DNA of 64,000 nucleotides, taken from positions 15,164,761-15,228,760 of the forward strand of contig OY540818.1 in assembly GCA_961205875.1 (NCBI GenBank). Direction: 5' to 3'. The position numbers and the translations under genes are program-made. This DNA comes from Sialis fuliginosa. Taxonomy: Eukaryota > Arthropoda > Insecta > Megaloptera > Sialidae. Shown here one piece after another: positions 32,250 to 44,049 of this stretch. The notes under the pieces are model-generated. The model made no database searches and was not told the DNA's origin. It saw only the letters and a program-made list of their open reading frames with translations. How positions within the stretch are numbered: position 1 is the first letter of the stretch; each line of letters starts with the position of its first letter.

Positions 32250-33930
32250 TACAATTTTCGCAGTACAGTGTGCAAATTGATATTTTGACAGTAACAATGA
32301 AGTAGTGGATGCATGTTAACAATTATCTGGCAAATTTTAACATCCTTAATGTTAAGTATAAATATATTTTGTTAAACTGAGTTTGCATTTTGAAATCAGT
32401 TAATTAATAAATATAAAATATGGAAAGTCATTTGCTGTGCCATATAAATTTAATATACATATTGTTCTACTGAAATAATATAATGCGTTATTTTAAATTA
32501 CCAAAATTACAGTGTAATCATCTCAAGAGTATAAAACAAAGTGATGTACATTGTTTAAAATCTTTGTGAATTTTGTGAATATTAATAACGAAGTAAATAT
32601 TTTAAATTAATTTTCACAGTTATGACAAGTTGGTGACGGAAATATATACACCGCAGTGGATAGTAATTTATTATAAAGTGCTGTAGTGGAAAAAGGTTTT
32701 ACGTGATTGGAAAATGAAAATATTGGATACCAAACAATATGCATGGGATTATTGAGAAACTGTTGAAATACATTTTTGTAAGTATAATTTTAAATAATAG
32801 TAGTTGTTTTATTTTTAATACTCCATTGTTATATTGTGTGCGTGAGTGGATATATGCTGCTATTGGCATTGAATTGTTTGAGTTTTAATTTACATGTATG
32901 TAACATAGTAGGTATTTGTTAATTCTTCATTGCGAAATTAAAAATATGGATTGTTTTTTTACAGATAAATTTTAGTAACAAAAAGTAAATAATATACAAG
33001 TATACATACATATACCACCTTTTTTAGTGTAATGTTATCTTTGTGGTTTGATTAAGAAACCACACTTTCGAATATTTGGTAGTTATAATTACGGTTATAT
33101 TTAAATTTTATCTAAAATATTCTAAATTTAATGTTGATAAGGAGAACAATACAAACGAAACATGGTTTATTTTGTTAAAATGTATAATTCTTACAGAACA
33201 TGTAAGACATGTATGTTTTTTTTTATTTAGTTTATTAGATTAATTATTTATTTGCTTTAATAGAATATAAATATGCATTTAGTTGATTTATTTAATTTTT
33301 AAATTATTTAATTGATTTGAATTGTGTTTAAATTTTAATTCTTATATATACTTAACTTGAAATCCTAAGACGGGGACACAACATATATATAGGATATAAT
33401 TTAATTAATTATACTTTATTAAGATATAAAATTGCTTTCATCATTGCGTTGAAATATTGCAGAATCAATTTGACATTGAATTATGCACTTTTTAAATTAT
33501 ATACCTGAGATGACGCATGCATATTTGCATATATAAATATACTTAATATTTTTGTATTGTCTTGATTTATAGCAAGTGAAGAACAAAATATGCAATTCAA
33601 TAATACTACCATGTATACGATAAAAAATCGTGTAATATTTAATGTAACTTAAAAGTTTAGTTTTAATATTTAGGGCTTTAGAAATAAGTGAAAGTAAATA
33701 TATTTTTAAGATAATTTAAATTTACAAAATAATACTATTTCGAAACTAAACTAAAAATCTAATTGTTTTAATTAACATATTATGTGGGTTTAATAGCTTT
33801 TATTTAAATTTGAAAATTTATTCATTATGTAAAATGATGTTCGTATAATTCTCCATGAAAACTTATCGTGTATGTCCACCTTAATGAGATTATCAACAGT
33901 ATCCCATTTGCAGTTAAAATTCTTCAATGT
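32250..33930. other. A+T-rich DNA, no supported gene
   Basis: An acceptor-donor pair (TTTTCACAG at 32618 and TTTTTGTAAGTAT at 32770) bounds about 150 bp, but every frame inside is broken early. It could at best be an untranslated exon. Confidence 0.3.
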
Positions 33931-33934
33931 TAAT

Positions 33935-34060
33935 TTGTCATTTTAATTACCGACGCCACATTCCAGCTGTAATAAAACAATTTAAAGACGGCGTACGGTG
34001 GTCTCTGAACTGGCGACAAGAATCGTTATTATTGTATTTCATACTACAATTTGTAACTGG
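33935..34060. promoter_or_regulatory. GC-enriched non-coding island
   Basis: 'accgacgccacattccagct' and 'agacggcgtacggtggtctc' stand out from A+T-rich flanks. There is no frame and no repeat partner in the window. It is a candidate conserved regulatory element. Confidence 0.3.
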
Positions 34061-35340
34061 TTATTAAAATTGTGAAACATTAACAAAAGCGATGCTCTTG
34101 ACAAAATGAAAATTCGAGAAAATTAATGATTTTATAAAGATAGTGGCATCTTATAAACTTTACAGTCTTAAGGCTATAGAAGTTTTATGGGACTTTTGTA
34201 GTCGGACCAGAACTTTTTTTACCCACTGATCAAAATAAGATTTAAAATATATTATATGATATATTTTTTACATAAACGTATATATATATTAAATTATTTT
34301 ATTTGTATATAAATAGTGATTGATATTAAAATTCCGGGGGGTTTTCTAGATGAAAAATACCACTAAACAGTGCAATTTTGAAGCAGTTTTTTATAGTACA
34401 TCCTTGAAAATATAAATATATTAATATGATTAAGTATTTAATTTAATATATTTTATAGAAAAACGACCTACATATGTAAATATTATTAATTTGTTTTCTG
34501 ATATGTAAAAAAATAATAATAAAAAGTCGTGTTTTGGACGTTCAGTAGCATAAATCGAGTTCTCAAATATTTCAAATCTAAGGTTTAATATTATTGGAAA
34601 TATAAAATCCCAAATGCACTCTTATAAATCGATTTTTTTTGTTCTTTTTGGCATTCAATTTATTGAATTTCAATTGGATTCATCGCATGATTAAATTCAA
34701 TCATTTTATCAATATTTGTGCTACTCTAGAAAATATTTTACTTAAGATCACATTGAAAATTATTTACCATGAACCGTTATAGTATAAGAAAAACTCAAAT
34801 TTAATATTGACTTTATTTTATTGATAATAAAATGTACCTTATACTTACTAAGACATTAAAAAAATTACCCCAGATAATTGATTCCCAATATAATATGAGT
34901 TTTTTGTAAGTTAAAACTTGTACGAAATAAATAGTATTAAAAATTATAACTGTATTATAGCTAGGACTTTTTTTTAATCTTTTAATTTTTTTAAGGTTGT
35001 TTTAATTATATAGCGATCATATTTTTTTGTTTTGATAGTTTTTGTTTATTATTTTCTATGTACGGGGACACAAGACAGGATTGTGAAGTTGCTGCTTAAG
35101 GCAGGCTGTATTACATATTTAAACAATGATATCGAATCCTAACTGCCTATTTCTTTTTTATTTCATTCTTTCTGTTTGTTCGATATTGAAGAATAAAGGC
35201 AATTTTCGCGATTACCATAGGAATACTAAGAATTCATGATGTCGGCAACAATAATAATTTAAAATTTTTATCTACTGACTAGGATCAAACCTACTAACAA
35301 TAATTTAATCATTTGACCATATATTTAATGTATTTATCAG
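34060..35340. other. A+T-rich DNA, no feature seen
   Basis: No gene or element was recognised. Confidence 0.4.
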
Positions 35341-35343
35341 CTT

Positions 35344-35420
35344 CTTTTTACTTTCATGTTCCGAAGGAAATGGAAGTATTTTAATACCGTCGAAAAATCG
35401 TGCCCGAGATAATGATATAT
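35344..35420 (+). repeat. Dispersed repeat fragment
   Basis: 'ggaagtattttaataccgtc' and 'atcgtgcccgagataatgat' match the fragment at 13585-13625. Confidence 0.5.
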
Positions 35421-35989
35421 TCTATAACACTATTATCTCACTAATTTTGATAAAAATTGGTACATTTGTAATTCAATTGAACCTAGGGACATTTATTATT
35501 TATATGTGCCTAAACAGCCATTGAAGGGATGAAAAACACCTTCAAAATTTGAATTTTAAATACTAATTAATACGTCATTAATTCATGTTGCCTTGGAAAC
35601 TAATGCAACTAAATTCAGATTGCAAATTAGTTGTTCTACGAATGTGTATTATGTTTTTGACATTAGAAAACTAATATTTATATACAAATGGCAATAACTG
35701 CTGTAACCGTCGTGAGTATATATGTATGTTTTTTTTATGTATTACGAAATTTATATTCATAGTAGTAGATTATATAAATAAAATATTAAAAAAAAAAAAT
35801 TATATTTAAAAATTATTTAAAAAGATAGAAAGAACATAAAAGTCCATGTATGGTTCTCCATACCGATATTCTTCTACACGTACACTGTAAAATAACCCCT
35901 GCTTCTCTCAATTATGAAACACAAACCATTGTATGTAATACTAACCTAACACAATAGATAAATGTATTTTAGCTAAATCAGGCATGTAA

Positions 35990-36240
35990 TATAGTACGCA
36001 CGCAACGATATGTTGTGCGTGTCTTTACATCGCGTTCAGAACACGCCCGAAGCCATGATATGGACGCGGTATTCCGCGGGATAATTGTTACATGTTCCCA
36101 AGAACGTTATAATATGTAAACGTATTGTCTCGGGTCGACTTTTTAACCCCTCACGATCATTGTAACAATTAACATGATTTCATTCGCTCAATGTTGAATG
36201 CACAAAAGCTGTCGTCATTTGTTTTTAAGATGGGAATTAA
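35990..36240. promoter_or_regulatory. GC-enriched non-coding island
   Basis: 'agaacacgcccgaagccatg', 'atggacgcggtattccgcgg' and 'tctcgggtcgac' rise above the A+T background. Homeodomain-like TAAT/ATTA sites follow. There is no open frame. It is a candidate enhancer. Confidence 0.35.
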
Positions 36241-36245
36241 TGACG

Positions 36246-36330
36246 TCGTGGTCCTAGTCCAGTAGTGTGTCTGTATGCGCTCGAAGGTCTTGGGTTCGAT
36301 ATGTTAATGTGTGAGTGTAAAAATGTATTT
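36246..36330 (+). repeat. tRNA-derived SINE-like fragment
   Basis: A degenerate pol III A-box (TGGTCCTAGTCCAGTAG, 36249-36265) is followed at a suitable distance by a B-box-like GGGTTCGAT (36292-36300). A cloverleaf does not close, so it is a SINE head or tRNA relic rather than a tRNA gene. Confidence 0.4.
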
Positions 36331-36487
36331 TTTGCGTGCGTGTGGTACGTTGCGTCATCTGTTTATTTATGAACACGGTTTTTAATTAGCGTGTTGACAG
36401 AATTGACTAATACGGAGGTGTTTGTTTTTCATTGTATTGTATTTGTGAATAAATATAAAATACGATTTTAAAAGTACCAAAGTACAT

Positions 36488-36508
36488 AAGAAGAAGAAGA
36501 AGAAGAAA
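36488..36508. repeat. AAG microsatellite
   Basis: About seven tandem AAG units. Confidence 0.8.
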
Positions 36509-36509
36509 A

Positions 36510-38080
36510 TTCAACTAACTAAAATGATGTATTGTGCATTAATTTTTTTTAAATAAGTGTTTATTATATGTAAATATTTTGTCATTATTTTTAGCCACGA
36601 TAATAACACAAATTTTTAGATTTCAAACTTTTTAAGTATTAGCAAAGTTAAGACCCACTATAAATTATTTTTAATAATTCATCAATTATGAACAGAGATA
36701 ACTCAAAATATATTTTAATGAAATAATTTTGAATTATTTTTGAAAAATACGTAAAAATACGTGAGTACTGACAACTTTCATTTCATCTCCCAATTTTTAA
36801 AAAGATTTTTCTCATTATTACTTTCGGAGATATGGACAGGGGGGTAAAATATTTTTGATAATTTACTAAACGAAGATTTTATTAATAACAAAACGTTTGT
36901 ATATTTAAATTTTTTTAAATTGTCAGCTTTCATTTGATATCCCTCTCGCCAGGATTGAATAAAAAAATGGGTATCCGTCCCTCCCCAAAAAAACGCCAAA
37001 AATTAAAAATTTTATTTTAAAAACTTAGGTCTGTTATTGATACACCATTTACAATATTTATACCAAATCTCAGGTTTCTTCGTCAAACGGTCCAGTAGTT
37101 AAAAGACTGGCAGACAGACAGCTACAGTGTTTTTTCTTTTAAAATAATCGCTTTGGCATCTGAATAATTCGATTGCACGTAATTAAAAATGAAAAATTTA
37201 CATATTATGAGAAATTAAAACTTATATTTTTTTATTGTTTATAGACACACACCAGTACAAAGTTTTAATATTTTTTACGAAATAAATCAATTTGCAAAAT
37301 AAGTTTTTATTTTCACGGACTTATTAATTCTACTGAACCTTTTGCAGTGCTGTTTAGCAATTAAAGCAGAAATAAAACATGTCAATTTTAATTGAATAAT
37401 TTAAAATAAATTAATATCTTACAATAATTTTAAAATATTAATTATACTTACAATTAGACACAAAAGCAAACACGGTACATTTAAAATCAGAATAAATGAA
37501 TACTGAAACAATTCTCTGTAACAGTTGAGTATGTTTTATAGACGACAAATATGTACCAATGTAATTAATGATATATTTATTGGTAATAAAGCTAATAAAT
37601 GCGTCAGTCTTGGATTTGTATTAAATGGTTTTAATCAGTTTATTGCATTGGTAAAAGTCAGGGTCGTCTTATAAACTGGAATGCAATATCAAACAGGAAA
37701 TTCGATAAATTAATATTTAACGGAAATAATTCATTTTTAAAATATATGTAGTTACATTTTTTTGCAAAGAAGTTAAAAGATTCAAATATTATTAATTATA
37801 AATTATTTTTGTCGTTTTTATGGCTGTCTAGTCGATTTTTTCATTTCTTCAACTAAATCAATAACATATTAAGTTATTATAGTTTTATTTTTTGTTAAAG
37901 TTTTACTTCGCTTTATTGTATACTGTACGTACATACATTGTAATATTTAAATTTAATAAATAAAATAGTTTGTTTCTAAAAGCTCTAAAAGATAAGACAG
38001 TTTTTGGTGAAAATGAGGTTATGTCACATTTTAAGGACTATTACACACTCTTGATCACTGTATATAAAATATAACGAGTT
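36510..38080. other. A+T-rich DNA with a repeat tail
   Basis: 'aaatctcaggtttcttcgtc', 'aaacggtccagtag' and 'ggcagacagacag' near 37065-37122 form another short retroposon-type tail. The minus frame at 36778-36999 is unsupported. Confidence 0.35.
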
Positions 38081-38084
38081 AAGT

Positions 38085-38290
38085 CATCGTGGCATCCTAC
38101 TTAACACTATACAAAATTTCGTGTAAAGAATCAAGTCACATTCAAGTTTGTAAAGACGGGAAAATTGAGCCAAATCTGTGCAATAAAGGCCTGTATACTG
38201 CAGATTGGGTCGTGTATAGGCAATCTATAGTACCCCCACTCTACCTTCCGACAAATCGGCTCTTCAGAGTGGGTGGTGTTTAGAGGCCTC
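38085..38290. other. Higher-complexity segment of unknown nature
   Basis: Frames are open on both strands (38089-38283 plus and 38131-38334 minus). The sequence is less A+T-rich than its flanks (for example 'ttccgacaaatcggctcttc'). No splice sites frame a convincing exon, and it may be repeat-derived. Confidence 0.25.
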
Positions 38291-38351
38291 AAGTCTTTAT
38301 TAAAAATGTTAATATTTACAAGAATTTTTAACAACTATTTTATAATAATAC

Positions 38352-38405
38352 ATTATTTTGACTTATCCCCTTATTCATGTATGCGCAGTAGTGATTTTAT
38401 ATTCG
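38352..38405 (+). repeat. Dispersed repeat family K, copy 1
   Basis: 'gacttatccccttattcatg' and 'gcagtagtgattttat' match 'catttatcctcttattcatg' and 'cagtagcgattttac' at 63707-63742. Confidence 0.5.
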
Positions 38406-39380
38406 TAGAATATATATTTTTACACCCATTTAAATCTAAATCTCTAACAAGCTTCATCTCCATGGAAAAACATACCCTAATAATGTTTGACGATATTTCA
38501 TTTTGCCCACTCGACAGAGGTTGTTTTTTTTATCGTGCGCATATATACATAAAGTTTATTTTCTTCTTTCAAGTTCGTTAACACTGTTTTTGATCTAGGA
38601 AAATTACGCGCAATCTAGTGGGAGAGTGTCATCGACGATGTAATAAGAATTATATAAAATAATACTTTATTTTTGTCTTCCGCGTTGAGATAATGAGACA
38701 GGTGCTATAAAGTACGGTTATATGTATGCGTGATGTGTAGGTGTTTGTATGTCTTTATGTTTATATCTGTTAATTCAGTGGTGATACATAAAAAATTGCG
38801 TGATTATAGCTACATGTCTTTGTACATATTTATACTTTTTGTGTCCACAAAAATTAAAATTATAGTTGTTCTTATGGGTTTTATAATGCATTAAAATTCA
38901 TCTGACGATGTAATTTGACATTTTTGCAGGTTCTGCCTGTAGAAAGATAATATTTAGTGTTTTTTTTTTGAGTCTATTTCTTTTTTGTTATAACTTGACA
39001 CGAAAACTATTTAACCGATTTTAAAGGGAAAGCCTAAGGCACTATATAATAGTTGATTCACTACAGGCCCATATTAAAAAAAAAAACTAATAAAAATACA
39101 TACGAAAAAAAATCAAACGTAGTGATATTGATTTGCAGTTGAGATGAAGGTGAGGTGCTCATCTTTAAAAAAAAAATGAACGATAAGTAGGATGGCTGAA
39201 AATTATGCAGTGTTATAATACTACTGATCGTTGTAGAAATCATCCCTGCCTCTTAAACTATATAGTAAAAAAACAATTGTAACAATGTGTAGCTTTATAA
39301 GGCACTTTTTCATGTTTTCCAATATGACAAATTGACCGGAACGCCCCGGGACTAAACCTTCAAAATGGGATGTATGTAAG

Positions 39381-39581
39381 CCTATGTATAGAAGTCTTGA
39401 GGCTTCCGCGGTGGTCTCGATATGGATCTTGGATTCTGGGTGTAAGCCGCGTCGGTTTGGTCGTGTTATCGGCCAACGTTTCGTCACACATTGCAGTGGA
39501 CATCTTCAGGGCTCTTCTATATAATAACACGACCAAACCGACGCGGCTTACACCCAGAAGCCAAGATCCTATGTATAGAAG
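39381..39581 (-). mobile_element. Family G retroposed hairpin element, copy 1
   Basis: The 173-bp insert (39395-39567) is flanked by a perfect 14-bp duplication, CCTATGTATAGAAG (39381-39394 and 39568-39581). Inside, arms of 45 bp (39424-39468 and 39525-39569) pair with one mismatch around a 56-bp loop. The left end reads TCTTGAGGCTTCCGCGGTGG and the right end CTTACACCCAGAAGCCAAG. Target duplications of 10-14 bp point to retroposition, perhaps by a LINE or Penelope-like element. On the minus strand the loop holds CCTGAAGATG...CGAAACG, resembling a hammerhead core. It is non-coding; overlapping frames are by-products. Confidence 0.75.
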
Positions 39582-39639
39582 ATATTACAATTTAATACCT
39601 GTTGAGTTAGACTCAGGATAATAAGTTAAGGTATTTTTT

Positions 39640-39850
39640 ATTGTCGCATTTCTCCTCGGTGGTCTACCTCTGAAAGTAACTGTGAAACGTGTGTGTATGC
39701 ATGTGTGTATGAGTACGCGTCACGAGGACACGTGCTCAGGCCGTCAACAGCGCAGTGGTGCGGTCTCCCCGTGTCTGACGCAGTGTTGTCGCCGGAAATA
39801 GATCACGCACAAAAAATAACAAACAGACGAGTCGAGTCGAAACGCTGTTT
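39640..39850. promoter_or_regulatory. GC-rich non-coding island
   Basis: 'acgcgtcacgaggacacgtg', 'caggccgtcaacagcgcagt' and 'gtctccccgtgtctgacgca' lie in otherwise A+T-rich DNA. An E-box CACGTG sits in GGACACGTGCTC. No frame is sustained and no repeat partner was found. It is a candidate enhancer or promoter. Confidence 0.4.
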
Positions 39851-40004
39851 TTAAATGAAATGAAATGTATTTTAATTGGTCTTGGCATTTGGAATAAATA
39901 TTAATGTTGTTCACTACTTCTATGACGATACTACGATAGTTTCTTAATTAAAAGAATACGTTTAATATATAAATTGAGATTTTTAAATTTTGTTGTACAA
40001 TATT

Positions 40005-40250
40005 GTTTCCTCGCCATATCAAAGATACTACGATTTCAAAATTTTAACTTGATTTTTCCGTTTCAGGGCAAGACAAACACATTTCGTTCCGTGTCTGTCT
40101 GTCCCTTGAATCCTTGTCACACGCATAACTCATAAACCACAGAATTAATATTAATGAAATTTGGTTGGTTGGTTGGGTCTGGCTTGAAGACGGTCCTATT
40201 TCAAAAATATTAAAAATTTTGTAGAATCGTTTTTGTAAAGCATTTAATTT
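40005..40250 (+). repeat. Dispersed repeat family F, copy 2
   Basis: It reads 'tcctcgccatatcaaagata', 'cgtttcagggcaagacaaac', 'ttccgtgtctgtctgtccc' and 'cacacgcataactcataaac'. It matches 6900-7160 in reverse and 63210-63370 directly. Confidence 0.65.
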
Positions 40251-40259
40251 TCTATAATA

Positions 40260-40975
40260 TAGGTCAGATAATGTTTGTTGTAAAATATTCCCTTATAAAG
40301 ATTTATTTCAATTAGCTTTAATAGATGAAATGAAATGAAGAAACCTTATTAAATAAATATATCAATAAAAAAACCGGAATATCAATAGTCGAAATTAAAT
40401 TACAATAAAATAAAAAATAAAAATATATTTTACAGAAAATAAAAATAAAATTATAAACTCGCATAATTATAAATAAACGTTTTCTAATTTTGAACTAAAA
40501 CATACTCACTGATATTAAAATAAATATTTCTTCTTCTATTTTGAAAACGTAAAGATCATTCTAATTTTACACTCAAGTTCTTAATTTACTTTTAAATGTC
40601 AGCCAATGTACCAACTGTCTCTTAAGAAGTAATAAATTTTTAAGTACTCATTAACACACTAATAATAAGTAACATAGAATCTAAAATTAAAAACAGATTG
40701 CGTAACTTGATTCTGTAGATTATAATACATTTATATCCGTCTCAAAGTTCTAATAATTAATTAGCGAAACGCTCGCTGCAACACTTTAATTAATCGTAAT
40801 ATAAAGTCTGAATTAATAACGACCCATTATAGTAATTGCTCATAGGTAGTTATATACAATTAAGCTCCAGTGTAAGTGCATAAGAGCAGTATTATGTTCA
40901 ATTCACATTATTTGACAAAGAGTGGGTGCGTGACAAGTGAATATATTTTAAGATAAAATGTTGACATGATGCGAG
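40260..40975. other. A+T-rich DNA, no feature seen
   Basis: No gene or element was recognised. Confidence 0.4.
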
Positions 40976-41033
40976 TTTGTTTATAAATCTGTACAATGTT
41001 GTTTTTCAGACAATAGAATCCATTTTGAATGTT

Positions 41034-41136
41034 TTTAGAATTGAAACTTGGCTTCTGGGTGTAAGTCGCGTCAAAGTGCAAGCCAAGATCCATACCAAGA
41101 TCACCGCGGAAGCCTCAAGACTTGTATTTAGAATTG
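41034..41136 (+). mobile_element. Family G retroposed hairpin element, copy 2
   Basis: An 83-bp insert (41044-41126) lies between two copies of TTTAGAATTG (41034-41043 and 41127-41136). It carries CTTGGCTTCTGGGTGTAAG at one end and CCGCGGAAGCCTCAAGA at the other, the same two ends as copy 1 in the opposite orientation, with the central loop lost. Shared ends plus a different duplication show two separate insertions. Confidence 0.72.
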
Positions 41137-41204
41137 TTTTTATTCCAAGGACCGAAAAAGGTAATTTGAAATAATAATACATGCGTAAAGCTTTTCTTGG
41201 TTTC

Positions 41205-41500
41205 GTCTCAATATCGATCTTGAAATGACATTAGGATCGAGACCAGATTGCCTTAAATTTGGGCGGGACGAGTCTGATACGAGACTATATGAAATTTGAC
41301 AAAATAATAATAAAACATTTTTATAATAAAATTCACACTAGAGATTTTTCATGGTCTCTCGGATTATTACAGACGTGAACGAGACGATATGAATTCAATT
41401 TTCACAATGTAAAATTCGATACCTAGACGACAATTTGGTTCTAAAGATTAATACGAGACGAGACATACCTGACGCTCGTCTCGCGATTCAAAATATAAGG
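41205..41500. repeat. GAGAC-rich repeat (families I/J)
   Basis: The words 'gggacgagtctgatacgaga', 'gaacgagacga' and 'acgagacgagacat' recur here and relate it to 30845-31098 and 45428-45679. The boundaries were not resolved. Confidence 0.4.
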
Positions 41501-41544
41501 TAAAATCGATTATGTCTTGAAGAATCCTTCAAGAAAATTTATAT

Positions 41545-41665
41545 TTAATTGAATCCCGTTTTTAACCTAACCAAAACTAACCACTAACCAACCTCCTTAC
41601 GCCCCAATAGATTGCCCCAACCAAAGACAGTAACGTGTATTTGCCTAAGTATATATTAAAGCTTG
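41545..41665 (+). repeat. Family H fragment
   Basis: 'cgccccaatagattgccccaa' and 'ccaaagacagt' repeat the interior of the MITE at 26784-27096. The terminal repeats are not evident here. Confidence 0.6.
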
Positions 41666-41704
41666 TATCAAGCAATTTTATTTGATAGTTAATATCAGTT
41701 TAAC

Positions 41705-41885
41705 ATCATAATACAGTTCTGCCCACGACGATTTAGCATTGTCGACAATGTCCGCTTGAAACCGGACGTTCGTTAATTTATCATCCCTGTGGACTTTGCC
41801 CAACAGCGATGGGCAATGCTGACATTGCCCGGGTAGTGTCGAGTGTCGACTCTGCACACCTCGCGGACTTTGCCCGTAACATATA
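41705..41885. repeat. GC-rich block with repeated GGACTTTGCCC words
   Basis: It contains the perfect 14-bp palindrome CATTGTCGACAATG (about 41738), two copies of GGACTTTGCCC (about 41793 and 41870), and GGGCAATG / CATTGCCC in opposite orientations. It looks like a small element built from inverted and direct repeats; no partner copy occurs in the window. Confidence 0.45.
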
Positions 41886-41899
41886 TAATTTGCAAAGTG

Positions 41900-42610
41900 T
41901 GTTCAGTTTATATTCCATTTAACTACAAAAATATTTTCTAACAAAATATTTTTAGTAATTAATATCAACCATTAAAACAATACAATAAAGACACGTGCTA
42001 TGAAACTTATTCTTTGTCACGTCTCTTCCATGTCATGTTTTAATTACAACACAGAGTTGGAACGGTAATTATAGCTAATTGTAATAATTGTTTATAATTA
42101 CTTAGATGTAAATAATACCATAACAATAAGTGCGGTATAGTATGAACACGAACAATATGCTATTACTATTATATGAAAATCTGTTTACAACTTATTTATG
42201 TGTTATTATTATTATTATGTTAAATATCAATTTTATAAATTAAATTCATTGCAAAAATTACTTTGATAAAATATTTTTTTAAATGTTATATCTTATAAAT
42301 CATATAGTAAATATAATGTTAATGTAAAACTAATTTATTCGTATGAAAAGTTTTTATATACCTGTCTTACATATATTTTCCAGTCTACCTGTTTAGTTAG
42401 ATTCAAAACTACTAGCTTAAATAAAATGTACCTTTTTTGTTTGCAAAACATTGTGATATCTAGACAGCATTTTGTTAAAAATGTGTTCATACATAAATCA
42501 AAAGTATATTTTGCACACTTTTATATTTAAGATAAGATATTTAATTTAATTGTTATTTATGTTTACGTTTTATAAAAATAACCTCTTTTTGTGTTGTGAT
42601 ATTTTATTTC
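41900..42610. other. A+T-rich DNA, no feature seen
   Basis: No gene or element was recognised. Confidence 0.4.
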
Positions 42611-42617
42611 AGTTTTA

Positions 42618-42936
42618 TGTACGGTATTATAAAGGAGCTAGCAAATTTGCTAACTAGCAAGCACTTTCAAATGGGGTATTAATCTATGGATTAGCTATGA
42701 AATTTAGAGCAGTGATTCCTCAACGTATTGTAACACAGTTCGCGACTCTGACCGTACAAAATAATTTTCATAATATCGCCACTGTTTTAATACTGTTGGT
42801 GTTTACATAACACGCGTGCGTGAAAATTGTCAAACATTTCATGAAACTAAAGGAGAACTGACAGATAGGTTAGAAACCTCATTTGAAAGTGCTTGTTAGC
42901 TAGCAAATTTTGTTAGATCCTTTATAATACCGGACA
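42618..42936. mobile_element. PIF/Harbinger-type MITE (319 bp)
   Basis: The ends TGTACGGTATTATAAAGGAG and (complement of the right end) TGTCCGGTATTATAAAGGAT start terminal repeats of about 55 bp that run through CTAGCAAGCACTTTCAAATG. TTA lies directly outside both ends (42615-42617 and 42937-42939). A 3-bp TTA duplication is characteristic of PIF/Harbinger. It is non-coding. Confidence 0.82.
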
Positions 42937-43189
42937 TTAAACAAATATTTTTTCATTATTTTATTAATGAAAAATAAGTACCTACATACATTAATTTTTA
43001 TTATTATAGAAGAAAAACTTCAATTGAGTATATATAGTTGATTTAATAATTTTGGGTTTTGGAACCAGTGAAAAGTAATTAGGGTAATAAATCAAAGTAC
43101 ACATTGTTTTATGTAGTTAATCAATGAGGTGATTAATAATATAACTTTTTGTATATTCTATTTATAAACTAGAGGACTCTCGGAGTACG

Positions 43190-43330
43190 GTCGAGTGGTT
43201 ATTTCTAGACGATAGGGGTTACGGGTGAAAGCTCTTGAGATGCGCCATCAAGTGGCATCTTCTTGAACCAGTGTCAAGTGATAGCGGTCAAAAGCGCGCC
43301 GGTCCTTCGTTCATCTCCACTTTATTATCT
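43190..43330. other. GC-enriched patch, possible SINE relic
   Basis: 'gtacggtcgagtggttattt' resembles the A-box end of a serine-type tRNA, but the following sequence gives no proper B-box or cloverleaf. It may be a decayed SINE head or a regulatory patch. Confidence 0.25.
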
Positions 43331-43664
43331 CGCTAACAATATGAGTGAATTTAATATGTTATTTAGATTTATTGTCCTAGATTGATATTTGTATTTTTGA
43401 TTAAATCATGATATTGGTGCATATTTTGATGAATAAGTTTAAAAATATTTGAATAAAAATGTGCACTAAGCTCTTTTAATGCATCACATTTATTTTGTAA
43501 TGTATGCATTTTGAATAAATGCAAATTTGTAGTTTTTGTAATCTGCATAAATTTACAATTTTATTTTATTCGTTTATTGAATATCATATTTCACTTTATC
43601 ATGTTATATGATTATAAAATCAAACTCAATTAAAAATTTAATAAACCCCCAGCTCCTCGTTTTA

Positions 43665-43869
43665 AGTAAATTTTGTGGCAATAAATATTTGATATTCCGA
43701 ATTTTAGTATTTAAATATGTTAAACTTGATATAAAATTAATTAATGAAATTGACGTATATTTGTGTTTTCATTTACAATGATGTAACTATATAAACTCCA
43801 CCCTAGAAAAAGATAACCGATGATGTTTGTCTTAATATTTTTGAATCTATTGTAAGCAATTCTGACCTG
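43665..43869 (+). repeat. Dispersed repeat family B, copy 1
   Basis: It is nearly identical to 58122-58291, from AGTAAATTTTGTGGCAATAA through TAACTATATAAACTCCACCC to TTGTAAGCAATTCTGACCTG. Copy 2 lacks about 35 bp near the end. It is non-coding and of unknown class. Confidence 0.75.
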
Positions 43870-44049
43870 ACTTTTAAAGCGCATAGTACCTTCTCCAAAT
43901 CAACCAGCTTCGATTAATTAACAAACGGTCGATATGAGATATGATCTTTTAGCGGAAAAAATATATTTAAAAATATGAATGATTCTTTCAAATACCTACT
44001 GGTCGTTCACTTGAAGAATTTTCACTGTGTTTGCCGGCACAGTTTAAAT

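Noticed and set aside
32619-32770. Acceptor-donor bounded segment on the plus strand
   Set aside because: All three frames stop early; at most it is an untranslated exon, and the flanks are ordinary A+T-rich DNA.
43190-43260. Serine-tRNA-like GGTCGAGTGGTTA
   Set aside because: No acceptor stem, no T-loop GGTTCRA at the right distance and no cloverleaf.
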